Positions 14,183-20,035 of a DNA stretch of 23,806 bases are shown here, one piece after another. Origin of the DNA: JAZDGL01 sp043806975 (GTDB taxonomy: Bacteria; Patescibacteriota; Minisyncoccia; CAYZDR01); assembly GCA_043806975.1 (NCBI GenBank), contig JAZDGL010000070.1, positions 1 to 23,806 of the forward strand, written 5' to 3'. The notes below the pieces were generated by a model. It was not told where the DNA came from and made no database searches. It was given only the letters and a program-made list of their open reading frames with translations. The first letter of the stretch is position 1, and each line of letters opens with the position of its first letter. Both the position numbers and the translations under genes were made by a program.

Positions 14183-14542
14183 ATGAAGAAGCCAATAAAA
14201 ATCATACTAATAATTACAACTGCAATTGCTATAATAGGAATAGGAAGTTTTATCTATATCAAATACTTTTTTGAACTTGATTTTTGTCATTGCGTGGAAG
14301 TCGCACAAGTTCCTTATGCGAAATACGATATGCTCCCATTGATCACCCCACTAGAAGAAGGATATAAAAAATATTTTAATATTAACAACCAACCAAAATA
14401 TTTAATAATTCCAGAAGATATTAATTTGAAAGATTATTTTTATTGTAAATATGATACAGACATCATTAGCTGCCCTTATAGTTTTTTTGATTACTTTCGC
14501 CTGAAAGACAATACTACAATAAAATGCGGATGTTTTAAATGA
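14183..14542 (+). CDS. Small membrane-anchored cysteine-rich protein, unknown function
   Basis: This 119-residue protein has an N-terminal hydrophobic anchor or signal (about 5-28, IKIILIITTAIAIIGIG) and an outer part with six cysteines at 35, 37, 88, 97, 115 and 117, including CHC and CGC pairs that could form disulfides or bind metal. It is rich in Tyr, Phe and Asp. A good ribosome site, GGGGGAAGGA (14166-14175), lies 7 bases before the ATG; a small hairpin (CCGGA-TTT-TCCGG, 14155-14167) overlaps its edge and may modulate initiation. It separates prfA from prmC, which are usually adjacent. No family is recognised. Confidence 0.7.
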   Translation: MKKPIKIILIITTAIAIIGIGSFIYIKYFFELDFCHCVEVAQVPYAKYDMLPLITPLEEGYKKYFNINNQPKYLIIPEDINLKDYFYCKYDTDIISCPYSFFDYFRLKDNTTIKCGCFK

Positions 14543-14639
14543 AATTTTATTCGATATCAAATTTTAAAAAATTTTTATTTTTTATACGATAATAACCGCA
14601 GCAACATATCTTATACATTTTTGATTTTTAATTTCCAAC

Positions 14640-15575
14640 ATGGCTACCCGCGATTTACTGCAAAAATCTTCTCAACTTCTTAAAAAAACCTCCACCACTC
14701 CCCTCTTGGATACAGAGGTTTTTTTATGTGAGGTTTTGGATAAGCCGAAAGAATTTGTTTTGGCGAATCCGGAATTTGAAATTCCGGAAAAGCAAGAGAA
14801 AAAATTTTGGGAGATGGTTGAGCGGAGAAAAAAAAGCGAACCGGTCGCATATATTATAAATAAAAAAGAATTTTACAGTTTAGATTTTTTTGTTGATAAA
14901 AATGTTTTAATCCCGCGGCCGGAAACAGAAATGATAGTGGAGATGGTTTTGAAGATAACCGTAGGGGCAATTCATGAATTGCCCCTACCAAAAAATAAAT
15001 GTGTTGATATTATTGATATTGGAACAGGTTCGGGATGTATTATTGGAACGATAGCGAAAAAACTTGTAGGGGCAATTCATGAATTGCCCCTACCAAAAAT
15101 GCATTTTTTTGCGATTGATAATAATTCTGAAACGCTTAAAATTGCGAAGAAAAATTTTGAAAATTTGGGAATTGAAAAAAATATAAATGTTTTAGAGGGG
15201 AATTTGTTGGAACCGTATTTAGAATTGGAAAATCCCCCTACCCCCTTTACAAAGGGGGTAATAGGCGAAAAATTTTCCGCCTCTACGGAAAAAATTATCC
15301 TTACCAATCTTCCCTACCTTAATGAAGAAGAATATAAAAACTGCGCGCCGGATGTAAAATTATACGAACCGAAAAACGCTTTATATGGAGGCAAAGATGG
15401 ATTGAAATATATTAAAGAATTACTTCTGCAAATTAAAAAAGCAAATTTAAAAAATTATTATTTGATTTTAGAAATTTCACCAGCGCAAACAGAATTTTTT
15501 AAAAATAATTTTTCTGAAATTGAAATTAAAAAAGATTTATTTGGGATTGATAGATTTGCGATTTTGAAGTCATAG
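14640..15575 (+). CDS. prmC: Release factor glutamine methyltransferase with three repeat-derived insertions
   Basis: PrmC transfers a methyl group from S-adenosylmethionine to the glutamine of the GGQ motif in release factors. IPRPETE (91-97), the SAM-binding DIGTGSGC (126-133) and NLPY (223-226) are present; NLPY stands where most bacteria have NPPY. The protein is 311 aa versus about 280 because of three in-frame insertions encoded by palindromic repeats: residues 108-118 and 143-153, both VGAIHELPLPK, and about 198-216, starting NPPTPFTKG. All fall between predicted secondary-structure elements, so activity is probably kept. The gene follows prfA by 570 bases. No ribosome site is obvious before the ATG. 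Confidence 0.93.
   Translation: MATRDLLQKSSQLLKKTSTTPLLDTEVFLCEVLDKPKEFVLANPEFEIPEKQEKKFWEMVERRKKSEPVAYIINKKEFYSLDFFVDKNVLIPRPETEMIVEMVLKITVGAIHELPLPKNKCVDIIDIGTGSGCIIGTIAKKLVGAIHELPLPKMHFFAIDNNSETLKIAKKNFENLGIEKNINVLEGNLLEPYLELENPPTPFTKGVIGEKFSASTEKIILTNLPYLNEEEYKNCAPDVKLYEPKNALYGGKDGLKYIKELLLQIKKANLKNYYLILEISPAQTEFFKNNFSEIEIKKDLFGIDRFAILKS
14961..14988. repeat. 28-bp perfect palindrome inside prmC, copy 1
   Basis: The first half is GTAGGGGCAATTCA and the second its exact reverse complement. In the prmC frame it encodes VGAIHELPL and adjacent residues. It is identical to the copy at 15066. Confidence 0.95.
15066..15093. repeat. 28-bp perfect palindrome inside prmC, copy 2
   Basis: It is identical to 14961-14988, followed by the same CAAAAA, and is read in the same frame, giving the same peptide a second time, 35 residues later. 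Confidence 0.95.
15233..15287. repeat. Composite palindromic repeat inside prmC
   Basis: Two palindromes lie side by side: TACCCCCTTT (15239-15248) with AAAGGGGGTA (15251-15260), then a near-palindrome at 15263-15282 (AGGCGAAAAA with TTTTCCGCCT, one mismatch) followed by CTACGG. The same pair of modules occurs in intergenic DNA at 16041-16107. Confidence 0.85.
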
Positions 15576-15615
15576 CAAAAAAATTCCGCTATTATAATTG
15601 CAACCCCCTCCTAAC

Positions 15616-15636
15616 CTCCCCCTTGCCAAGGGGGAG
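15616..15636. repeat. Palindromic intergenic repeat after prmC
   Basis: CTCCCCCTTG (15616-15625) and CAAGGGGGAG (15627-15636) form a perfect 10-bp stem with a one-base centre, belonging to the same CCCCCTT/AAGGGGG family. It has no U-tract on the prmC side, so it is a repeat rather than an obvious terminator. Confidence 0.75.
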
Positions 15637-15648
15637 AGAAAATAAAAA

Positions 15649-15685
15649 ATCTAAAAACACCCTCATATGATAGGTGTTTTTAGAT
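15649..15685 (-). terminator. Intrinsic terminator of the H1-like gene
   Basis: A perfect 13-bp stem (ATCTAAAAACACC 15649-15661 with its complement 15673-15685) has an 11-base loop. On the minus strand the stem is followed by TTTTTTATTTT. On the + strand it is followed by GCATTTTTATTT, so it could also stop prmC transcripts. Confidence 0.85.
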
Positions 15686-15691
15686 GCATTT

Positions 15692-15811
15692 TTATTTCTT
15701 TTTTGCTTTTTTCGCAGTTTTTTTCTTCGCAGCTGGCTTTTTCTTTGCAACGGTTTTCTTTACAGCAGTTTTTTTTGTTGCTACTTTCTTTTTTGTTTTT
15801 TTTACTGGCAT
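15692..15811 (-). CDS. Short Lys/Ala-rich histone-H1-like DNA-binding protein
   Basis: The minus strand encodes 39 residues, MPVKKTKKKVATKKTAVKKT then VAKKKPAAKKKTAKKAKKK, about half lysine, the rest mostly Ala, Thr and Val. This resembles the Lys/Ala/Pro-rich tails of bacterial histone-H1-like (AlgP/Hc1-type) proteins that bind DNA or RNA without sequence specificity. A full ribosome site AAGGAGGTGA (+ strand 15817-15826) lies 5 bases before the ATG, and a promoter and a strong terminator enclose the gene. The antisense frames over it are long only because lysine codons read as Phe/Leu on the other strand. Short length makes the family call tentative, but the gene signals are among the clearest in the window. 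Confidence 0.85.
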   Translation of the reverse strand: MPVKKTKKKVATKKTAVKKTVAKKKPAAKKKTAKKAKKK

Positions 15812-15869
15812 CAAACTCACCTCCTTCCTTATTTTATTTTTATTTTTATTTTTATTGTCCTTTACTTTT

Positions 15870-15897
15870 ATTTTATAACTTTTAATTTTATTTGCAA
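15870..15897 (-). promoter_or_regulatory. Promoter of the H1-like gene
   Basis: On the minus strand TTGCAA (15897-15892) and TAAAAT (15875-15870) are 16 bases apart. The predicted start near 15863 gives a leader of about 50 bases ending in the strong ribosome site. The tract is very A/T-rich, so other -10 boxes are possible. Confidence 0.5.
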
Positions 15898-15989
15898 TAG
15901 AAAATTATTCGCAAACCTGTGTAAAACTTTTTTATTTTTTATTTTTTCATCAATAAATTAAATTAAAAAATAATTTAATTACATAGCAA

Positions 15990-16011
15990 ATTCAGTAGCA
16001 AGCTACTGAAT
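15990..16011. repeat. 10-bp hairpin in the gene-free stretch 15830-16167
   Basis: ATTCAGTAGC (15990-15999) and its complement (16002-16011) form a hairpin with a two-base centre, followed on the + strand by TAAATTTTTT. It is a possible weak + strand terminator. The rest of this stretch holds the H1-like promoter and the palindromic repeat at 16041. Confidence 0.6.
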
Positions 16012-16040
16012 TAAATTTTTTGCCACATTACCCTTATGAA

Positions 16041-16107
16041 TAAATCCCCCTTAATCCCCCTTTCTAAAGGGGGAAACCAAAAGGGCGGAAAATTTTCCGC
16101 CCCTACA
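16041..16107. repeat. Composite palindromic repeat, intergenic copy
   Basis: AATCCCCCTTAATCCCCC, then TTTCTAAAGGGGGAAA, is followed by GGGCGGAAAATTTTCCGCCC and CTACAA. This is the intergenic counterpart of the repeat inserted in prmC at 15233-15287. A short tandem duplication, TTTTTAATC(T/C)GTTGATT, follows at about 16114-16149. Confidence 0.8.
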
Positions 16108-16167
16108 ATTTGTTTTTAATCTGTTGATTTTTGTTTTTAATCCGTTGATTGACGAATAATTTTTGAT

Positions 16168-17469
16168 TTAGCTTCCATATCTTTCTGCTAATTTCAAAAC
16201 TCTTTCTCCATACCAAGCAAGCTTTGGATTATCCCAATTGCTTCCAGCTAAATACATCATCGCCGCTTTAAATTCTCCTTCGCGAGTTTTACTTGCGGCG
16301 CCCGTCCTTGCAAGACGCAAAGCCGCCGCGACAAAAGCATCTTTTATATCCCAAGGAGACGGCGGATTATGCCCTGTAAGACTTGCGATTTCTGCTTCAT
16401 AGCCAAGCCAAGTTTTCGGCATCATTTGCGCGGGTCCCATCGCTCCGCCCCATCCTTTATAATTTGTAGGCTTTTTTGACACAGGAGTTGTGTCTGGATT
16501 CAGCCCCAATTTTTTCACAATTAAAACAAACGCATCTCGCTGATCCGAGCTCATATCTTTTTTATAATTTCCAGATCCAACATTATTGCCAAGATCAGAT
16601 TCAACTTTCAAAAGCCCCAGCAAAAATTCCGCGCGAACTCCTGTTTTTGAAGAAGCAAACCGAGCCATATCCAGCGCTTCCTGCATTGACATAGAAACGC
16701 CAGCGCTTTTTAGAGAGAAAATCTCTTCTCTCAAAACATCTTTCATTTTTTGCGCGTCCTGAAAATTATTTTGCAATTCTATCTTCTTTTCATTCGCTTT
16801 CTTAACAATTTTATTTTTATATTCCTTGTCCGATTCAAGCGCAGATTTTTGCGATTCGTGCATCGCGAAAAGAAAATCCAACTCGCCTTGCTTTTTTTCC
16901 AAAGCTATTTTATTTGTTTCTAAATCAAATTTTTCTATCTTAATATCTTCCAGCGCATCTTGAATTTTCTTTTGAACATTTTGAACGGACTCCAAGTCAG
17001 ACCAAAAATCAGTTAAATTTTTTCCCGAAAGCAACATTTCTAAAACAGTAGTATTATCGCTTTCATAAACCAGTCTTACAAATTCTTTTATATCGTTTTT
17101 TTGCCGAAAAATTACGGCCTCTTTCCCCTCAATATCTTTTTGGACATTTTCAATATCCAAATTAACCTGTTCAATAGAAATTCTTGTCTTTTCCAATTCC
17201 AAATCAGTTTTTTCTATATTCCCTCCCAATATATCAATTTCCCTCTGCAAAGTTTTTACTTCGCCGTTCTTTTTCTCAATTGATTTGCCTAAATCAGAAA
17301 TTTTTCTTTCCACCTGCGAAAGCTCTTGCTGTTTTTGCTGAATTTTTTCCTGATTCGTCTGGCTTTGCGCGCTCGGAAGGAAAAAAGAAAAAGAAAAAAA
17401 TAATTGAAAAACAAAAAGAAAGATAAAAATCTTTCCAAAAATATTTTTTATTTTTGTTTTAAGAGACAT
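16168..17469 (-). CDS. Secreted coiled-coil protein with C-terminal lytic transglycosylase domain
   Basis: With the ATG at 17469 the protein has 433 residues. A signal peptide (about 1-36, ending LPSAQSQ) is followed by a long coiled coil (about 40-255) of the EnvC/PcsB type, with the characteristic FVRLVYESDNTTVLEMLLSG in the middle. The C terminus (about 265-433) is an SLT/MltB-like lytic transglycosylase: LLKVESDLGNN supplies the catalytic Glu (residue 290) and GWGGAMGPAQMMPKTW (about 339-354) the substrate-binding loop. It should cut peptidoglycan glycan strands outside the membrane, with the coiled coil regulating or localising it during division. The frame extends to a TTG at 17496, but the ATG leaves an ordinary signal peptide. 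It follows the zinc-ribbon gene by about 30 bases. Confidence 0.88.
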   Translation of the reverse strand: MSLKTKIKNIFGKIFIFLFVFQLFFSFSFFLPSAQSQTNQEKIQQKQQELSQVERKISDLGKSIEKKNGEVKTLQREIDILGGNIEKTDLELEKTRISIEQVNLDIENVQKDIEGKEAVIFRQKNDIKEFVRLVYESDNTTVLEMLLSGKNLTDFWSDLESVQNVQKKIQDALEDIKIEKFDLETNKIALEKKQGELDFLFAMHESQKSALESDKEYKNKIVKKANEKKIELQNNFQDAQKMKDVLREEIFSLKSAGVSMSMQEALDMARFASSKTGVRAEFLLGLLKVESDLGNNVGSGNYKKDMSSDQRDAFVLIVKKLGLNPDTTPVSKKPTNYKGWGGAMGPAQMMPKTWLGYEAEIASLTGHNPPSPWDIKDAFVAAALRLARTGAASKTREGEFKAAMMYLAGSNWDNPKLAWYGERVLKLAERYGS

Positions 17470-17498
17470 AGATTTCAAATTCCTTTTGTTTCGCAAAT

Positions 17499-17840
17499 TT
17501 ATTTTACGCTCGCCTTTTCCGAAATTGCTTTTTTCCCAGCCGCCAGCAAATGCAAGTCTAAAACTTCATCAGAAGTTATTCCCTTCTTCCCCCTGAATTT
17601 CTCAACATCTTCCAGCGACATATCCGTCATAATTCCAAGCGAAGCCACCCCGAAAGCATCGTTAACGATCGCGATCATAACGGCTCCTTTGCAATGATTG
17701 CAGACAACAAAAAGCAAGGGAGAATTGTCTCTTTTTTCAATCATTTGAGCAGAAATTAAATTCATTTTTTTGCCGCAAAGAGGACACTTGTCCGCAAAGC
17801 CGTCAAAGTTTATATTTTTTGGAAATTTATTGTTTCTCAT
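17499..17840 (-). CDS. Zinc-ribbon protein of unknown function
   Basis: This 113-residue cytoplasmic protein has a two-knuckle zinc ribbon: CPLCG (Cys19, Cys22) and CNHCKG about 29 residues later. The rest, GAVMIAIVNDAFGVASLGIM and a Lys/Asp-rich helical tail, suggests a small alpha/beta fold with no enzyme motif. It stands upstream of the coiled-coil/transglycosylase gene in the same direction and is probably co-transcribed. It resembles small uncharacterised proteins frequent in Parcubacteria, but I cannot assign a family with confidence. Confidence 0.75.
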   Translation of the reverse strand: MRNNKFPKNINFDGFADKCPLCGKKMNLISAQMIEKRDNSPLLFVVCNHCKGAVMIAIVNDAFGVASLGIMTDMSLEDVEKFRGKKGITSDEVLDLHLLAAGKKAISEKASVK

Positions 17841-17905
17841 ATATTTAAGGTTATCACAATGGCAAGATAAGTCAATCTTTACAAAAATGGTTTCACAATA
17901 AAATT

Positions 17906-18153
17906 ATAGTTTCTGCAAAACAAGTTTATTTTAAAATCCCTCTTCTGCCCAAGGCAGACCGCCTTGGGCGGTAATCTCCCTTTTCAAAGGGAGAAAATAC
18001 CGAAACCCCCTTCAACTCCCCCTTATTAAGGGGGAAAATTCCGAAATTTGTTTTAAAATCCCTCTCAATCTCCCTTGCTGCGTCCCGCCGAAGCCCATAG
18101 GACAAAGGAGGATTAAAAGAAGAAGATGCAATGATTTGTTTTGTGGCAACTAT
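17906..18153. repeat. MITE-like composite repeat, copy 2
   Basis: This 248-base block fills the interval between the zinc-ribbon gene and rodA. Terminal inverted repeats ATAGTTTCTGCAAAACAA (17906-17923) and the complement of 18136-18153 match at 15 of 18 positions. It shares modules with 10405-10680: the CTGCCCAAGGCAGACC plus GCCTTGGGCGG module, the CCCCCTTATTAAGGGGG hairpin and the GCGTCCCGCCGAAGCC module, here in the order module, hairpin, module. There is no ORF. Confidence 0.7.
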
Positions 18154-18158
18154 ATTTT

Positions 18159-19268
18159 TTAAAAATCAGTTTCTAGCGGATTTATTTTGTGGATTACTAC
18201 GCTTTGCGCGATCCCTAGCGACGCCATTACTACCATTAAATTACTCCCTCCAAGGCTTACCAGCGGAAGAGGAATTCCTGTGATAGGCATCAAGGCGATA
18301 TTCATTCCAATATTCTCCAAAACATGGGTAAAAATCATAAGCGCGATTGCAATTGATAGAAATCTCGCAAAATTATCATTTGCTGTTAAAGCTATCCGCA
18401 AAATTCTAGAAAGTAAAACCGCATACAGCGCCAGAAGGAAAACCGCGCCAACAAGCCCCATCTCCTCCGCTATATTCGCAAAAATAAAGTCCGTGTGCCG
18501 TTCCGGAAGAAAATTTAACCTGCCCTGCGACCCATTTCCAATGCCTTTCCCCCAAATTCCGCCAGAACCGACAGCAATAACAGACTGAATAGCATTATAG
18601 CCCCGTCCGCGCGGATCTTCGTAAGGATTTATAAAAGTTGTTATCCTGGCTTTTTGATAATCTTTTAACGCAAATTTCCATCCCAAAAAAGAACTTATCA
18701 AAGCTAAAAAAATTAAAATTGCCATATGCCTTTTCCTTATCCCCGCAGTCAAAACCAACCCCGCCCAAATTGCAAATATAACAAAGGCAGAACCAGGATC
18801 GGGCTGCAACAAAACCAGCCCGACTGGGACAAAAGTGATAAAAAGCGATGCAACCACATATTTAAACTGGTTTAAATTTTTAAAATTCTTGGAAAAAAAT
18901 TTTGCCAGCACAATAATCATCGCAAGTTTTATAAATTCAACAGGCTGAAATCTCCAAGCGCCTATTTGCATCCAACTTTTTGCCCCGTTCACGGTTTTCC
19001 CCGCCGCCAAAACCGCCAGCAAAACAATAACAGAAAGAGAAAACGCCAAGAAAGAAAACTTTTTCAAAAAGCGATAGTCTATCCATGAAAAAAATAAAAA
19101 TAAAAAAATCCCGGCGCAAGCCGAAAATAATTGGCGAAAAACATAACTTGATCCCGACTTGCTATGAGTAGCGCTAAAAATCGCCAAAATTCCTACTGCC
19201 AAAAGAAGCCCAGCAGAAATTATAATAAAAAAATCCAGTTTTTTAAATTTCTCAAAAAAAATTTTCAT
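18159..19268 (-). CDS. rodA: Rod-shape-determining peptidoglycan glycosyltransferase RodA
   Basis: This 369-residue SEDS-family membrane protein has about ten hydrophobic segments. VNGAKSWMQI (93-102) with FQPVEFIKLA, LLQPDPGSAF (153-162), LPERHTDFIFA (254-264, Asp260 being the catalytic acid of SEDS enzymes) and MPITGIPLPLVSLGGSN (327-343) are the family signatures; the TGIPLP form points to RodA rather than FtsW. It polymerises lipid II into glycan strands for side-wall growth, normally with a class B penicillin-binding protein, which is not in this window. It is the last gene of the cohesin protein-FxLYD protein-RodA unit, 29 bases after its neighbour. Confidence 0.93.
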   Translation of the reverse strand: MKIFFEKFKKLDFFIIISAGLLLAVGILAIFSATHSKSGSSYVFRQLFSACAGIFLFLFFSWIDYRFLKKFSFLAFSLSVIVLLAVLAAGKTVNGAKSWMQIGAWRFQPVEFIKLAMIIVLAKFFSKNFKNLNQFKYVVASLFITFVPVGLVLLQPDPGSAFVIFAIWAGLVLTAGIRKRHMAILIFLALISSFLGWKFALKDYQKARITTFINPYEDPRGRGYNAIQSVIAVGSGGIWGKGIGNGSQGRLNFLPERHTDFIFANIAEEMGLVGAVFLLALYAVLLSRILRIALTANDNFARFLSIAIALMIFTHVLENIGMNIALMPITGIPLPLVSLGGSNLMVVMASLGIAQSVVIHKINPLETDF

Positions 19269-19297
19269 TTTCAGAGGCTTAATGCGGAAGCTATAAT

Positions 19298-20032
19298 TTA
19301 AAATCTTTCTTCACTGCTTTTTCCTGAAATTTTGATATTTTCTTTATCCATTATATTTGAAGAAATTTGCGCTGAAAAATTTCCAGCATCTTCGCTTAAA
19401 TAATTCGGCCAAAAAACCTTAAATGCCCTCTCCTCGCCTGAAAGCAACAGGTCAATTTGGGCGCAATTAATAGCGATGGGTTCTCCTGCAAAATTATATA
19501 CAATTATATCAACCTCCACTTTTTGCAAATCAAACTTGCCCCTATTTAAAATAACCGCGGAGACAGAACTTCCTTTAATAGTTTCGTCCTTCGCTTCAAA
19601 CTTTTTATTTTGCGCCGCCAGCCCCGCAGATTCTTCTTTGGAAAAATCAACCCAAACTGTTTCAGTTATTTTTAGATCGCCCTCAGACAATTTTTTGCTT
19701 TCTCCTATGATAACAGCAAACTTTTTTTCAAGCGGCAATAGATACGCCTCTTTTTTTGTTTTTCCCAAAACTAACTTTATTTTTTGCGCGCCAAGATTTT
19801 CGTTCGGATTGCGCAGTTCTACCAAATAATCAGATAATTTTCCGCTTTTCGCCGAAGCAATTTCTTTAAAAGATTCAACTTGAATTTCCTTTTTACCCCC
19901 CGTTAAATCAAGCGGAATAATTTTATCCTGTCCTATTTTAAAAATTAAAAAATAGCCTAAACCAACAGCGCATACGACCAAAAAAATAAATAAAATTCCA
20001 TAAAAAATTTGTTTAGATAAACGATTTTGCAT
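19298..20032 (-). CDS. Membrane-anchored protein with FxLYD-like beta domain
   Basis: This 244-residue protein has a single transmembrane helix (about 9-32, FYGILFIFLVVCAVGLGYFL) and an outer part. Residues 150-230 (SSVSAVILNRGKFDLQKVEV, DIIVYNFAGEPIAINCAQID, then SGEERAFKVFWP) match the pattern of FxLYD/DUF3426-like domains: conserved N-hydrophobic-G, a V-x-V-x-hydrophobic strand, then a closing Phe-x-V strand. Such domains are found in envelope proteins of unknown role. It sits 4 bases after the cohesin protein gene and before rodA, so it likely acts in the same envelope structure. Confidence 0.65.
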   Translation of the reverse strand: MQNRLSKQIFYGILFIFLVVCAVGLGYFLIFKIGQDKIIPLDLTGGKKEIQVESFKEIASAKSGKLSDYLVELRNPNENLGAQKIKLVLGKTKKEAYLLPLEKKFAVIIGESKKLSEGDLKITETVWVDFSKEESAGLAAQNKKFEAKDETIKGSSVSAVILNRGKFDLQKVEVDIIVYNFAGEPIAINCAQIDLLLSGEERAFKVFWPNYLSEDAGNFSAQISSNIMDKENIKISGKSSEERF

Positions 20033-20035
20033 AAT

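Noticed and set aside
2930..14542. Recoded UGA (glycine) genetic code
   Set aside because: TGA ends the small ORF at 2931-2933 and the Cys-rich ORF at 14540-14542, and long genes have no internal TGA.
15239..15260. Terminator inside prmC
   Set aside because: The CCCCCTTT/AAAGGGGG hairpin lacks a following U-tract and is a member of the repeat family found elsewhere.
15667..15961. Overlapping + strand ORFs of up to 95 aa rich in Phe and Leu
   Set aside because: They are the antisense of the Lys-rich H1-like gene and of the A/T-rich leader; the minus strand has the promoter, ribosome site and terminator.
18159..19268. FtsW instead of RodA
   Set aside because: TGIPLPLVSLGG and VNGAKSW are RodA-like; FtsW normally has a TLPFxSYGG form, and no division genes flank it.
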